From contig JASLWC010000006.1 in NCBI GenBank assembly GCA_030741055.1, forward strand, positions 1 through 45,079: 45,079 nt of DNA, in the 5' to 3' direction. The notes under the pieces were generated by a model that saw nothing but the letters and a program-made list of their open reading frames with translations, was not told the DNA's origin and did not search any database. The DNA is from Prochlorococcaceae cyanobacterium ETNP18_MAG_14. GTDB lineage: Bacteria > Cyanobacteriota > Cyanobacteriia > PCC-6307 > Cyanobiaceae. Shown piece after piece: positions 18,236 to 28,699 of this stretch (position 1 is the first letter of the stretch; every line of letters starts with the position of its first letter). Made by a program: the position numbers and the translations under genes.

Positions 18236-21200
18236 TTAAAAACGGAAAAATAATTGCAACTGGCTTTGCCAGGTTCCCTGAGTGTCAACAGAACCAGAGA
18301 GATCAATATTGGGACTTATCTGATAAGTAAGAGTTCCCTGAGGAGGAATGGCGCTGCGATCTGGGGTGGTCAAAACGGAAAGATTGAGTCGCTCTGTGAT
18401 ATCAATCCCAATGTTGGTGACCAACTCAAGCGAAGGTGGCACCTGACCAGAAACTCGCTCTCTGTTACTTGTCACCTCCGGCGAGACGTATGTAGGGGAA
18501 AGGGTGATTTGCATTCGTTGACTAAAAGCGTCAGAGACTGTTCCGATCAGGGGAGTGAGAAGAGATTGACCAATCACAGTTGCTAATGCCGCACTACTAT
18601 CTTCTGCCGACAATGACGCCAGGGAATTCAAACCAATCAAGCCCAGCAGCTGAGCGCGAGGCATTGATGGCGAACTGCGTAAGTCAATGTACTGTCGACG
18701 TTGGCCGTCTTGTTGACGACTCCAGAGTCGATCTGCGGGGCCTTCTGCCTCCACCATTACTTTGATCATGCGAAACTGTCCTCCGACTCCTAGCGCACCT
18801 GTTCCATTGGTATCAAATACATTCGAAGATGCAGCACTGCTAGAGGTGCCAAAGCTGATGCTGTCGGAAACTTGAGCTGTCATGGCTACATCAACGTATG
18901 GAATCAAGCCTTGGGCATGCGTAAACACAGCCACATTCGAAGCTCGTCGATCAAGACTGAAGCTAGTAGTAAACAGATTCAATCGTCCGTTTAGCAGCCG
19001 TATCAAACCACGGGCCTGAAGCTTTGCATCAAGGGGACCATTCAAAGTAAGCGACCCTTTCGTGCGGAAATTAACCAACGGCTTAACCGCTACGCGCAGA
19101 TTTGGCCCCAACTCCAATCGAAGATTGTCGAGACTGACAAAAGAGGTGCTTGGCAGTTGCGATTGCAACATATTGCTCCTACTAAGCTCTACCCCAGGTC
19201 CAAGCAACACCAATGGCTTCTTAAAATCCCAATGCTCCTCGAGCAGGGTGTTGGCATCAATAACTCTGATGCTGCTAGAAGCCTCTAGATTCGAACTCAA
19301 AGCAGACTTATTGGCGCCTCCAACGGAGGCAATCGGTCGCAAAAATCCTGAACCTGCAGGAGTAATGGCACCGTCATCAATCTTGAGCTCGCCTCCAATG
19401 AGGGGTTTAACCAAGGTGCCTGTGAGTTTGAGTTTGGCAGTCAACGCCACATCAGCCATTGGCAACTTGAAACGAGACTTGCTGATCTCGATAGTCAAAG
19501 GTTGCACCTGCGCTATAGGGCGGAGCAAGGCAATGGCTCCCGCACCCTGCAAAATGCCTTTAGAGCCAGTCCTTGCCTTGAGGTGCTGAACTTCAACACG
19601 ATTGAAATCGAAAACCATATTCGCCTCTAACTCCTTGAAAACCTGATCCATGACTACGAGCTCGCAGTCCTTCATCACTAAAAAACCATTCGCCTGAGGA
19701 TCTTTGAGGCTGCCGCTAATAAGCAACGAAAGATCGGTACTGCCCCCCTTCCAAGCGAGCGTTCCTGCCGCTAAACCATCCAAAAAGCGGAGGCCATCTC
19801 CGTGACTCTCAACCCTGACATCTATCGGTAAGTAGGGATCCAAAGGTACTTGACCTAACAGCGTTACAGGCTCTTGAGAAGAGGAGCTCCGCAGAGAGAG
19901 ATCAAGTTTGAGAAGGGAGTCAGCAAGAAGTAGCTGCCCTTTGTCAAAGTTCAGCGTGCTATCGCCCAACCTGGCATTCTCTAAAACCAAATCAGCTGTG
20001 AGCTCAGGTCTTCCATGGCCAAGGCTGTATCGACCCGAAAGCCCTAAAGCGCCTCGCAATGAAGCCGGCAGAGGTGCTACTAACGAAAGTAAAGAAAAGG
20101 GAACGTGAAGCAAAGAGAACTTCCCTCCGCCACCATGCAACGGTCCCTGAATGGTGGCGAAAAGAGGCTTTACTTGTAATGCGTGATCCTGATCTTTACC
20201 TTCCCTCCAAAGGTGTCCTGTTGCCTTTAGATCTAGGTTTAACTTGGCTAAATCCGGACCTTTCAGATCAATCACCGCATCTATCTGCCCTCGCAAATCT
20301 TCTGGATGGATGACCTTGCTACGGCGATATAGCTGGTCAAAATTGTTTAAGGATTTCTGCGCAGCTAACAGAGCTTTAAGTTGACCGTCCAGAGAACCAC
20401 CAAAGGTCTGCACCAACAACGTGCCCAGATCTCGAGCATGACCTAGCGCAGGTGGAGCAACATCATTAATTTTCGCAAGTTGTTGTGCAGTAGACGTCAG
20501 CCAACGAGCACTCAGACCGCGTGCCTCTGCCTTCGCTGAAAGTTCACCGCCAAGGCGACCTTGCCCAGCAAGGGTTAGCTGACCGGTATCTGGTGGCAAC
20601 AGTTCACCAGTCAGTTTGTAGTACTGATTAGCAACCTTCCCCTGAAGCAGGGCATGTCGTAATTGAACACCCATCAACCCCGGATGACTGATGGTGACTT
20701 GCCCCTCCAACCCCATAGGTTGAAAACCCAGGCTGCCTGACCCATTCAGCTGACCATAAACGCCTTCAAAGCGCTGCTTGGCTGATAGAGCAACCTCAAC
20801 CCCATCCAGACGAAAGTCATTGAACTGCCAGCGATAGCTTTCTGGGATGCCCTTTAGCGATAGTCGTCCATCGCCACGAGTGATATTTAACTCCTTGGGA
20901 AACCAATCGCGACCAAGATGAGACGTGAGCTGACCGGGAATAACCGACCCCTGTGAAGCCATCCGCAGGGTGAAGCCACCAGTAGGGAGCGCAGCCAATT
21001 TCCCTCGCCAATCTTCCGGCAGCCGCAGACTGCCCATCTCTGGATTCACCACCTGAATGGAAAGATTTGGACGAAGATCCGATAGAGATCCCCTCACCTG
21101 ACCAGAAGCAGCAAGGGTCCCGTCAATTGAGGTGGTTAGAAACGGAGCAAAACGAGCCATTGGCAAAGGAGCCAAATTCAGTTCGGCCTGAAGTTCTCCA

Positions 21201-22696
21201 CTGAGCAGGCGACCCTGATTAACTGACAAAGGCATATCCGCCACAACCTTGAGCTGAGGACTGCTGAACTGCTTCAAGCGGAGTAAACCCGACTCCGCCG
21301 ACCATCCCGCTTGCAAAGACCAATGTTCCAGCAAAGGATTGCGTTGTTGAGCAAGGAATAGCTGAAGCTTGGGGCTAGATGAAGGCCCCTCGAGCTGAAC
21401 CTTCCCCTTGATTAGAGATTGGTTACCGAGAAGATTGGATATCAGAGGGAAGCTCTTCCTTTCAGGCCCCGCCAGCTCCAGATTCTGGCTACTTACCCCT
21501 AACTCAGGATATAAAGACCCGCTGGCACTGACCTTTACACCTGGACCATCAACTTCAAAACTGTCGAGGATTGCGTTAAAGGCCTTTGGATCACGCCAAT
21601 CAGTGTTGATCTGCAATTTCAGTTGCAGCGGACCATCTACAGGAATCTGCTGATCAGGTATCCAGCGCCCAGTGGCTTTCAATCGAGGCTGATACCAAGG
21701 TCCATCGATACGAGCCTTGAGGGTATGTCCTTGATGCTGCTGATTGACCTTTAAATCAAGGTCATAGGAATTATTCAGTCGAGCCCCCCCCTGAAGAGAA
21801 GCTGTCCAAGATCCATAGTGCCACTCACTCAGAGGCAGCTTTAGCTGATCATCGCGACAGCTGAGCCTGGCCTCATGGGAAGAAAGTGACTCTTTCAAAA
21901 AACCACCCCGCATTTGAAAGCCAACCAGTGAGAGAGCTCCCTTGCAGCCCATAAGCCCCGGCTGAGCACTGATTTGCAAATCACCACCAATCTGGCCCTG
22001 CATGTTCACGGGCGCCATTCCAGGCAAAAGCCCCTGCAATGGCTTAAGCCTGATCTGTTTCAAACGAACACGAGCCTGTAGATCCAAACGATCCCAATGC
22101 CCACTGCCTTTAAGGAATAATCGTCCTTGATCTGGCAAACCAAGTTGGGCAGACCCATTGACCCGCCTCTCCGCTAACTGGAAGTCTGCGCGAGCGCTGG
22201 CGGTGAACTTCAGGTTGGCTGGCTGAATATGCACCCTCGTGGGCTGAATCAACCGCAGCCGAATATCAAGCTTTGGCGGCGGTTTTCCTTTGGATATGCC
22301 TGGAACCCAGTAGGAGCCATTGTTGTTGCGAAGCAACGTCAATCGCGATCCCTCAACGGTGACCACGGCTACAGGTCGCAAGCGAATCAGACTGGCAAGT
22401 GGCGCGAACCCTATCGTTAAACCGGAGAGTGAAGCACTTGAGTTGTCCTCAGGCCCCGGCAAAATTTCAGTCGGGCCAATCGCTAATCCCAAAGGCCGCA
22501 AGCCCCGGTAAGCACCAATTTTCAAAGGATGGCCAAGAGGGGCTGAAAGCGTCTGCTCCAGCTGTGGACGCAGACGCTTATAAAGATCAGCAGCAACTCG
22601 ATCAGCGCCAAACCAAACGGTTACACCGCCAGTCAGCAGTAGAACAGCCGATAACTTCCATCGTTTTTTAGCCAAGGATGGAATCCTTACTCCCAT
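18236..22696 (-). CDS. tamB: TamB/TIC236-like envelope protein (DUF490 C-terminus)
   Basis: At 1486 residues this is the largest protein in the window. It has an N-terminal membrane anchor (AVLLLTGGVTVWFGADRVAA), then about 1,100 residues of repeating short beta strands. These are typical of the long hydrophobic-groove proteins of the TamB/AsmA class. A C-terminal DUF490-type domain contains LLGLIGLNSLASL, then GTVSDAFSQRMQITLSPTY and a final aromatic LQLFFRF resembling an outer-membrane beta-signal. In proteobacteria TamB works with an Omp85 protein and is linked to lipid transport. Chloroplast TIC236 is a relative that links the import complexes. It is divergent from ycf51, and the ROK kinase follows within 5 bases. 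Confidence 0.88.
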   Translation of the reverse strand: MGVRIPSLAKKRWKLSAVLLLTGGVTVWFGADRVAADLYKRLRPQLEQTLSAPLGHPLKIGAYRGLRPLGLAIGPTEILPGPEDNSSASLSGLTIGFAPLASLIRLRPVAVVTVEGSRLTLLRNNNGSYWVPGISKGKPPPKLDIRLRLIQPTRVHIQPANLKFTASARADFQLAERRVNGSAQLGLPDQGRLFLKGSGHWDRLDLQARVRLKQIRLKPLQGLLPGMAPVNMQGQIGGDLQISAQPGLMGCKGALSLVGFQMRGGFLKESLSSHEARLSCRDDQLKLPLSEWHYGSWTASLQGGARLNNSYDLDLKVNQQHQGHTLKARIDGPWYQPRLKATGRWIPDQQIPVDGPLQLKLQINTDWRDPKAFNAILDSFEVDGPGVKVSASGSLYPELGVSSQNLELAGPERKSFPLISNLLGNQSLIKGKVQLEGPSSSPKLQLFLAQQRNPLLEHWSLQAGWSAESGLLRLKQFSSPQLKVVADMPLSVNQGRLLSGELQAELNLAPLPMARFAPFLTTSIDGTLAASGQVRGSLSDLRPNLSIQVVNPEMGSLRLPEDWRGKLAALPTGGFTLRMASQGSVIPGQLTSHLGRDWFPKELNITRGDGRLSLKGIPESYRWQFNDFRLDGVEVALSAKQRFEGVYGQLNGSGSLGFQPMGLEGQVTISHPGLMGVQLRHALLQGKVANQYYKLTGELLPPDTGQLTLAGQGRLGGELSAKAEARGLSARWLTSTAQQLAKINDVAPPALGHARDLGTLLVQTFGGSLDGQLKALLAAQKSLNNFDQLYRRSKVIHPEDLRGQIDAVIDLKGPDLAKLNLDLKATGHLWREGKDQDHALQVKPLFATIQGPLHGGGGKFSLLHVPFSLLSLVAPLPASLRGALGLSGRYSLGHGRPELTADLVLENARLGDSTLNFDKGQLLLADSLLKLDLSLRSSSSQEPVTLLGQVPLDPYLPIDVRVESHGDGLRFLDGLAAGTLAWKGGSTDLSLLISGSLKDPQANGFLVMKDCELVVMDQVFKELEANMVFDFNRVEVQHLKARTGSKGILQGAGAIALLRPIAQVQPLTIEISKSRFKLPMADVALTAKLKLTGTLVKPLIGGELKIDDGAITPAGSGFLRPIASVGGANKSALSSNLEASSSIRVIDANTLLEEHWDFKKPLVLLGPGVELSRSNMLQSQLPSTSFVSLDNLRLELGPNLRVAVKPLVNFRTKGSLTLNGPLDAKLQARGLIRLLNGRLNLFTTSFSLDRRASNVAVFTHAQGLIPYVDVAMTAQVSDSISFGTSSSAASSNVFDTNGTGALGVGGQFRMIKVMVEAEGPADRLWSRQQDGQRRQYIDLRSSPSMPRAQLLGLIGLNSLASLSAEDSSAALATVIGQSLLTPLIGTVSDAFSQRMQITLSPTYVSPEVTSNRERVSGQVPPSLELVTNIGIDITERLNLSVLTTPDRSAIPPQGTLTYQISPNIDLSGSVDTQGTWQSQLQLFFRF

Positions 22697-22764
22697 CGGT
22701 TTGAGTCAAACTTCCCGGGAGCGTGCGAAATATAAGTAGTTCCCATGCAATTCACCAACTATCC

Positions 22765-23244
22765 ATGTCCATTCCAGAGTTAATTCAAACCGCTACCGGA
22801 TGGCTTGCCTGGTCAGGGCTAGCCCTAAGCGGCATCACCTTAATTGCTTTCTTAGTGCGATGGGAGCAACGTTTCCGCCTGATTGGCGTGACCAGCTTCA
22901 ACCTTCTGCTTTTAGCGAGCTGCTGGGCTTTTGGCGTCAGTTACACACCTCCACTAGCCATAGAGGGAGCTCTAACAGTCCCGGTGGTGTATGACAACAG
23001 CACTGACCTTGTAGTCGCTCAGGCATCAGCAGACTTTCCGGATGCGGCAATAAAACCCACATTGGAACAATTGGCCGGCAACCTGCATGCAGGTGGTTAC
23101 AACAGCCCGGCAGTGCATGTGCGACTTCGCAAACTAGAACCAGCTGGAGATGGTGTCAGTCAACCAGTGATCCTCGGCGAAGTAATCCGCGACTTGCATC
23201 AGAACATCACCTTGCCAGTGGCTGAAAAAAGCCATGCAGAATGA
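22765..23244 (+). CDS. ycf51: Ycf51 family protein (DUF2518)
   Basis: A protein of two membrane helices (TGWLAWSGLALSGITLIAFL and FNLLLLASCWAFGVSY) followed by a soluble strand-rich part ending in SQPVILGEVIRDL, the layout of Ycf51/DUF2518. The family occurs in cyanobacteria and some plastids, with unknown function, probably in a photosynthetic or envelope membrane. The frame opens at 22723, but the ATG at 22765 (MSIPELIQTATG) places the first helix at the usual distance, so I prefer it. Its 3' end overlaps the next gene by 11 bases. The tamB-like gene is divergent, so promoters for both must lie between about 22697 and 22764. Confidence 0.82.
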   Translation: MSIPELIQTATGWLAWSGLALSGITLIAFLVRWEQRFRLIGVTSFNLLLLASCWAFGVSYTPPLAIEGALTVPVVYDNSTDLVVAQASADFPDAAIKPTLEQLAGNLHAGGYNSPAVHVRLRKLEPAGDGVSQPVILGEVIRDLHQNITLPVAEKSHAE

Positions 23245-23638
23245 TCAACCTCTGGCCGATCTGCCTCAGAGCTTTCGTCACGAACACGCCCAGCTCATTA
23301 CGGCAGGAATCACAACATGGATCGCTCTTAAACATCTTGAGGACAAACAACTAAACCATCTCGCCAAAGACAGCCTTGCCACTATCCGCAACCTAAAAAG
23401 ATTGCGAGGCATAGCTGCACTTGTTTGCGACCTAAAATTGAATCCAGCAGATGCTGCATTACTAGTCCACTCAGGATTAGCAACAACAAAGGCGTTGGCG
23501 GCTGCTAATCCAGATGATGTTGTGTCGCAGACAGGACGACTACAACGTCAACTCAACAGCAACCAACAATCACTCGTAAACCTTGTTATTGCCAAAAAGT
23601 GGATCAAGCTTGCCCAAGCCAGGCAACTGCAGAACTGA
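23234..23638 (+). CDS. DUF4332-like helix-hairpin-helix protein
   Basis: The 134-residue soluble protein is mostly helical and contains two similar halves: LITAGITTWIALKHLEDKQL and LLVHSGLATTKALAAANPDD. This is the pattern of helix-hairpin-helix repeats as found in DUF4332, which may bind nucleic acid or proteins. It overlaps the ycf51 gene by 11 bases, which points to translational coupling. The function is unknown. The DUF number is my recollection of the pattern and would need a profile search. Confidence 0.65.
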   Translation: MQNDQPLADLPQSFRHEHAQLITAGITTWIALKHLEDKQLNHLAKDSLATIRNLKRLRGIAALVCDLKLNPADAALLVHSGLATTKALAAANPDDVVSQTGRLQRQLNSNQQSLVNLVIAKKWIKLAQARQLQN

Positions 23639-23703
23639 CCCTCAAATCCACACATACCCGGTAAAGATGTCTCAAATATAGAGAGCAACACTTCGCGATC
23701 CCA

Positions 23704-23970
23704 ATGCGCTACTTTCCAGCGCTAATCGTATTGGCCCTTGCCATTACTTCGGATGTCAAGGCGCAATCCAACCTGCTTGAAAGCGTCAAAAATAATAAAA
23801 GCGAATCTATTGCTCTGTGCAATCAGTTCGAGGCCCTTAATGCCAGTGGTGCTTCAGCCTATTCAGCACAATCAATCGCAAAAGTAGCCCGACAACGCAA
23901 CCTCAGCTCCAAGGAAGCGGAGATTGTGATCACCTATGTGATCGGAATGCACTGCCCGAATGTCCGCTGA
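23704..23970 (+). CDS. Small secreted protein, unrecognised
   Basis: Eighty-eight residues with a clear signal peptide: MRYFPALIVLALAITSDVKA, probably cleaved after AQS or VKA. The mature part is helical with two cysteines (ALCNQFEAL and GMHCPN), possibly a disulfide. The 3' end overlaps the start of the CocE-type hydrolase gene by 11 bases, so the two are likely translated together. Export to the periplasm is expected. I do not recognise a named family. Confidence 0.72.
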   Translation: MRYFPALIVLALAITSDVKAQSNLLESVKNNKSESIALCNQFEALNASGASAYSAQSIAKVARQRNLSSKEAEIVITYVIGMHCPNVR

Positions 23971-25603
23971 AGGTCAAGTTGGCCAGGAATCCGTGCGCTG
24001 GCGCGATGCCAGCCTGACTCTCTCTGACGGGGTCAAACTCGTTTCCAAGCTGTGGTTTCCCAAAGGTGGAGGAACCTGGCCGGCCCTATTGATGCGGCAG
24101 CCATACGGCCGCAATATCGCCTCTACTGTGACTTACATCCATCCAGCCTGGTGGGCAAGTCATGGCTACTTGGTGGTAGTACAGGACGTCCGCGGGCAGG
24201 GTGATTCTGAAGGCGATTTCCATGGCTTCTCTCAAGAGGCTTCTGACACCAGCCAGACGCATGCTTGGGTTCGAGCATTACCTGAATGCAATGGCCGCCT
24301 TGGAACCTATGGCTTTTCCTATCAGGGCCTGACACAACTGCTTGCTGAACCGGGGACACCACCACCGGATTGCCTATCACCAGCCATGGCTGGTGTTGAT
24401 GAACGCAACCATTGGAGCTGTGAAGGCGGTGCGCACTGGTGGCACCTTGGCCTGGCCTGGGGCCTGCAATTGGCAGCATTACAGGCTCGTCGCCTTGGTA
24501 ATGAGGAAGGTTGGCAGGAAATCCGCCGCAGCCTGGAAAACGGGAGCTATCTATATGAAGGAACTGCAATTCTGAAACGCCATGATCCTCAGGGGATGGC
24601 ACTTTCGTGGCTAAGTCGCTCAGGCCAGAGCGACAAAGGTTGGACCGTTCATCAGCCCTTGAAATCCTGGCTTCGTCAACCGATGCTGCTTCTGGGTGGC
24701 TGGTGGGACCCCCATCTACAAGGCCTGCTTGACCTATATCGAAGATCTAGCCAAGCAGGCGGCAATCCTGAACTTCATATTGGTCCAGCCAGCCACCTTC
24801 AATGGTGGCCAGAAGCACAACAGCTTCAACTGAACTTCTTTAATCGCCATCTACAAACCTCGCAAGTCTCAACTAATCAAGAGAGTCATTTGTGGGGCTG
24901 GAACATCACGACCAGTCAATGGCAAGAAATCACAGACGCCACTCAAACACAAAAATCGCCAATATCAGGCTGGGGTCTTTTCAGTAAAGGGATGGCCTGC
25001 CTGGATCCATCAGAAGGAATTCTGCAGCGCAATAAAGCAGGAAGCGGTGTGGTTTACGTGGTCCATGACCCTTGGCGACCGGTTCCAGCAGTGGGAGGAC
25101 ATCTAAGCCCACAACCTGGACTAGTCGAGCGAAATGCCGTGGACCAGCGCGCCGATGTCGCCACCTTCACCAGCCAGGCAGTGCAGGAATCACTGCAGCT
25201 AAATGGAATCCCAGCACTGCATCTGACCATGCAGTCAGATCAACCAGGATTTGACCTTTGCGTCGCCCTCTCCATTGTCAATCGAAGCCAAAACCAAGCA
25301 AAGCAACTCACAACCGGGACTCTGCGAGTGCAAGGGGAGCAGGCCCTGCAACTTCTGCCGCGCAAGCTGCTATTGCAACCAATACTGGCCGACTTGCAAC
25401 CAGGAGAGCGACTGAGACTATCTATAGCCGGTGCCGCCTGGCCGGCCATCGGGGTAAACCCAGGCCAAGACCAACAACCCTGCGGCCCTCCTTCTTCCCA
25501 TTGCCAAGTGGTAACTCTGACTTTGCAGCTTTCTGGATCAAAGTTAATGCTCTTGCCGCTCAATTCCGGCAATATAGATATCGATTTTTCTCAAGAGCCT
25601 TGA
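23960..25603 (+). CDS. CocE/NonD-type serine hydrolase (X-Pro dipeptidyl-peptidase S15 fold)
   Basis: The 547-residue protein has the family opening ASLTLSDGVKLVSKLWFP, then VVVQDVRGQGDSEG. The nucleophile elbow is YGFSYQG with S120, the acid is probably D250 in GGWWDPHLQG, and the histidine is probably H279 in GPASHLQWW. A C-terminal jelly-roll-like half (QESLQLNGIPALHLTM, then FDLCVALSIVN) completes the family layout. Members hydrolyse acyl esters or N-terminal dipeptides; the substrate here is unknown. There is no signal peptide. The start overlaps the small secreted gene by 11 bases, and the stop overlaps the TTG start of the next gene (TTGA). Confidence 0.88.
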   Translation: MSAEGQVGQESVRWRDASLTLSDGVKLVSKLWFPKGGGTWPALLMRQPYGRNIASTVTYIHPAWWASHGYLVVVQDVRGQGDSEGDFHGFSQEASDTSQTHAWVRALPECNGRLGTYGFSYQGLTQLLAEPGTPPPDCLSPAMAGVDERNHWSCEGGAHWWHLGLAWGLQLAALQARRLGNEEGWQEIRRSLENGSYLYEGTAILKRHDPQGMALSWLSRSGQSDKGWTVHQPLKSWLRQPMLLLGGWWDPHLQGLLDLYRRSSQAGGNPELHIGPASHLQWWPEAQQLQLNFFNRHLQTSQVSTNQESHLWGWNITTSQWQEITDATQTQKSPISGWGLFSKGMACLDPSEGILQRNKAGSGVVYVVHDPWRPVPAVGGHLSPQPGLVERNAVDQRADVATFTSQAVQESLQLNGIPALHLTMQSDQPGFDLCVALSIVNRSQNQAKQLTTGTLRVQGEQALQLLPRKLLLQPILADLQPGERLRLSIAGAAWPAIGVNPGQDQQPCGPPSSHCQVVTLTLQLSGSKLMLLPLNSGNIDIDFSQEP

Positions 25604-26328
25604 AGTTATCAGCTTGCTTAATGGCCCTATCCCTTGGGCTCCCCTGCAGCCTGAGCGCACTACCCCTGCCAACTTTGGCAGCAGAGCAGTCCATTCAGAA
25701 AACCACGCTTAGCCCTGCTCAGGCGACGAAAACAGCGCAAATCCTCCTGAAAGCATTAGCAATTCAAGATGCCAAAACCATCTATGCCCAGCTGTCGGGA
25801 GCACTGCATAGCACTACTACCATCGAACGAATCCAACAGCGCCTAGAGAATCGGCCCCGCGTAGTTTACGGAAATCGCATTATCGATGTCAGCTCAGGTT
25901 TAGACGACACCACTGTTAAAGCCATGGTCATGACCTCAAAGGGAGATATTCCTCTGGTCATGGTTCTCGATGAGAGAGGGAAATTAATTGCATGGGAATG
26001 GAGTGACCGGGATCTAGCGATCGAACAATCGGCTATTGATTTCGTTGACAATTTGGCTTCAAAACGCTGGATCTCTGCACGTTCCCTGCTTGAACTGAGC
26101 TTCCAACAGGAGCTAAAACCGGAAGACCTACAACGCAAATGGACAAAACTCGATCGAGTTACTGGGGGATTCAAAAAGGTTGAAAATGCGATCGTTGCCA
26201 GCCAGGGTGGAGAACAACAGCTGGTTCTTGTCACTATCCAATTCGGAAATCTGACAGACAACCTTTTCGTAATTTTTAACAGCCAAGGAAAGATCATCAA
26301 CGTGGATTTCTCCCCTGATCTTGTCTGA
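25600..26328 (+). CDS. Secreted protein with two similar DUF3887-like domains
   Basis: The reading frame runs far upstream, but the sensible start is TTG at 25600, overlapping the upstream TGA. It gives a classic signal peptide: MKLSACLMALSLGLPCSLSA, then LPLPTLAAEQ. Starting at the ATG at 25621 would lose the basic N-terminal residue. Two related domains follow. The first (about residues 40-140) has ILLKALAIQDAKTIYAQLS and ends LDERGKLIAWEW. The second (about 147-242) has FVDNLASKRWISARSLL and ends FNSQGKIINVDF. Both follow the pattern of DUF3887-type domains of unknown function, often fused to hydrolases. A partner role for the CocE-type hydrolase just upstream is conceivable but unproven. 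Confidence 0.75.
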   Translation: MKLSACLMALSLGLPCSLSALPLPTLAAEQSIQKTTLSPAQATKTAQILLKALAIQDAKTIYAQLSGALHSTTTIERIQQRLENRPRVVYGNRIIDVSSGLDDTTVKAMVMTSKGDIPLVMVLDERGKLIAWEWSDRDLAIEQSAIDFVDNLASKRWISARSLLELSFQQELKPEDLQRKWTKLDRVTGGFKKVENAIVASQGGEQQLVLVTIQFGNLTDNLFVIFNSQGKIINVDFSPDLV

Positions 26329-26428
26329 TTAATCAGCATTCCCTGATCCAACTTCCACTACTGGCGCTTAGTTCGCCCTTCATGCCCACGAATCGATCTA
26401 AGCTCCCGGCCAACAATGCCTTTGCCTG

Positions 26429-28699
26429 ATGACCACCAGTTTTGCCCTCGACTGGATGGTTCAGGACAGCCAAAGGCTTGCCGAATGCCGCCACGAGAGT
26501 CCCTTTTCAGTGCTTGGTCCACAGCCCCATGAGGGGCAATGGATAGTACGTATCTGGATGCCGGAGGCCAGTCAAGTAGAGCTGCTCGTGAATGGCAGCA
26601 CTACTGCCACGACTACTCCCAATCACCCTTGGATCTTCGAAGCAGTACTTGACCAAGACCCTGGTAGCTCATATCAAGTTCGAATTCAACGTGGAGGAAT
26701 CGAGCACAACCAACACGATCCCTGGGCCTTTCGCGAGGAATGGATGGGGGAGATGGACCGTCATCTCTTTGCTGAAGGCAACCATCACCACATCTGGCAA
26801 CGCATGGGAGCTCACTTAGTTGAGCGTCAAGGTATTGAAGGAGTGATGTTTTGCCTCTGGGCGCCTCATGCCCGCAGCGTTTCCTTGCTCTGTGATTTGA
26901 ACTCGTGGGATGGACGCCATCACCCGATGCAACAACGCCAAGGAGGCCTTTGGGAATTGTTCATTCCAGGTCTAAAGGAAGGAAGCCTTTACAAATACGA
27001 AATCCGGGCTCAGAACGGCCATTGCTATCAGAAAGCTGATCCCTACGGTTTCCAACACCAGGTGCGACCAGCAACCAGTTCCTTAGTGGCAAAACTGGAT
27101 CGATATCACTGGCAAGACGAGCAATGGATGCGGCAACGAGACAGCCGCAATGCTGTGGATCAGCCAATTTCAGTGTACGAATTACACCTTGGCAGCTGGA
27201 AACATGCTGCTGCCGATGAACCTTATGTCGAAGCGGATGGCAGCCATCGAGCACCGGTTCCTGCTGCAGACATGAAGCCTGGAGCACGGCTGCTGACCTA
27301 CCCAGAACTGGCCGATCAACTAATTCCATACGTGAAAGATCGAGGTTTCACCCATATCGAACTAATGCCAATCTCGGAGCATCCATTTGATGGTTCTTGG
27401 GGATATCAGGTCACTGGTTGGTATGCCCCCACCAGTCGATATGGAACACCAGATGAATTCCGTGCCTTTGTTGACCGCTGCCACGCCGAAGGTATCGGTG
27501 TAATCCTCGACTGGGTGCCTGGACATTTCCCGAAGGATAGTCATGGCCTTTCCTTCTTTGATGGGACCCATCTCTACGAACATTCCGACCCACGCATTGG
27601 CGAACACAAGGAATGGGGCACACTGATTTTTAACTACAGCCGAAACGAAGTTCGTAACTTCCTAGTTGCCAATCTTGTCTATTGGTTTGAACAATTCCAC
27701 ATTGATGGCATTCGTGTTGATGCAGTCGCCTCGATGCTCTATCGCGACTACCTTCGCCCTGACGGAGAGTGGCTTGCCAATGAAGAAGGCGGACGAGAAA
27801 ACACCGAAGCCGTTCAATTCATGCAACAGGCCAATCATGTTCTCTTTCAACACTTCCCTGGTGCACTTTCAATCGCGGAGGAGTCAACAACCTGGCCAAT
27901 GGTTACCCAACCCACGGATATAGGAGGACTAGGATTCAACCTCAAATGGAATATGGGCTGGATGCATGACATGCTCGATTATTTCGAGCTTGATCCTTGG
28001 TTTAGGCAATTTCACCAGAACAACATCACCTTCTCAATCTGGTATACCTACACCGAAAAATTCATGCTGGCACTTAGTCATGATGAAGTTGTGCATGGCA
28101 AAAGCCACCTACTTCATAAAATGCCAGGAGATGATTGGCAGAAATATGCAAATGTTCGTGCATTACTTGCCTATATGTGGACCCATCCAGGCAAGAAAAC
28201 TATCTTCATGGGAATGGAGTTTGGTCAACGCTCAGAATGGAATGTATGGGGAGATCTTCAATGGGAACTTTTGCAGCATGAGCCCCATAAAGGTCTGCAG
28301 AAACTAGTTGATGACCTCAACATTATCTACAAATCAGAACCGGCCCTTTGGCGAGACGATTTCGATCAATATGGATTCCAATGGATCGACTGCAATGACA
28401 ATCGTCATTCTGTAATCAGCTTTATGCGTCGTGAAAACAGTAGTGGGAGCTGGCTTGTTGTTGTCGCTAACTTCACCCCACAAAGCCATTCCCAATACAG
28501 GGTTGGAGTGCCTATTAGTGGCTACTACGAGGAAGTTCTCAACACAGATAGCTCCCGTTATGGCGGCAAAAATCTTGGCAACATGGGCGGAAAGCTTACA
28601 GATGAGTACAAGATCCACGGATATGAGCAGTCACTTGATCTCTGCCTACCAGCACTGAGCGTGCAAATCTTCCGCCACAACCCTAAACAAAGCCTTTAA
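26429..28699 (+). CDS. glgB: 1,4-alpha-glucan branching enzyme
   Basis: GH13 enzyme that makes alpha-1,6 branches in glycogen, the carbon store for night metabolism in cyanobacteria. The 756 residues comprise two N-terminal carbohydrate-binding segments (about 22-110 and 125-225), the catalytic barrel, and a C-terminal beta domain. The catalytic residues are recognisable: nucleophile D431 in [10 protein letters not shown], acid/base E484 in IAEEST, and D552 in [20 protein letters not shown] and [13 protein letters not shown] are typical GlgB motifs. The ATG at 26429 opens MTTSFALDW. It is transcribed in the same direction as its neighbours, with a 100-base gap upstream. Confidence 0.97.
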   Translation: MTTSFALDWMVQDSQRLAECRHESPFSVLGPQPHEGQWIVRIWMPEASQVELLVNGSTTATTTPNHPWIFEAVLDQDPGSSYQVRIQRGGIEHNQHDPWAFREEWMGEMDRHLFAEGNHHHIWQRMGAHLVERQGIEGVMFCLWAPHARSVSLLCDLNSWDGRHHPMQQRQGGLWELFIPGLKEGSLYKYEIRAQNGHCYQKADPYGFQHQVRPATSSLVAKLDRYHWQDEQWMRQRDSRNAVDQPISVYELHLGSWKHAAADEPYVEADGSHRAPVPAADMKPGARLLTYPELADQLIPYVKDRGFTHIELMPISEHPFDGSWGYQVTGWYAPTSRYGTPDEFRAFVDRCHAEGIGVILDWVPGHFPKDSHGLSFFDGTHLYEHSDPRIGEHKEWGTLIFNYSRNEVRNFLVANLVYWFEQFHIDGIRVDAVASMLYRDYLRPDGEWLANEEGGRENTEAVQFMQQANHVLFQHFPGALSIAEESTTWPMVTQPTDIGGLGFNLKWNMGWMHDMLDYFELDPWFRQFHQNNITFSIWYTYTEKFMLALSHDEVVHGKSHLLHKMPGDDWQKYANVRALLAYMWTHPGKKTIFMGMEFGQRSEWNVWGDLQWELLQHEPHKGLQKLVDDLNIIYKSEPALWRDDFDQYGFQWIDCNDNRHSVISFMRRENSSGSWLVVVANFTPQSHSQYRVGVPISGYYEEVLNTDSSRYGGKNLGNMGGKLTDEYKIHGYEQSLDLCLPALSVQIFRHNPKQSL

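Noticed and set aside
19062-19589. 175-codon plus-strand frame inside the tamB-like gene
   Set aside because: It lies wholly inside the 1486-residue minus-strand gene, whose strand pattern continues unbroken through it.
25258-25599. Upstream extension of the secreted two-domain protein
   Set aside because: The extra residues are Arg/Pro/Ser-rich, overlap the conserved C-terminal half of the hydrolase gene, and would bury the signal peptide.
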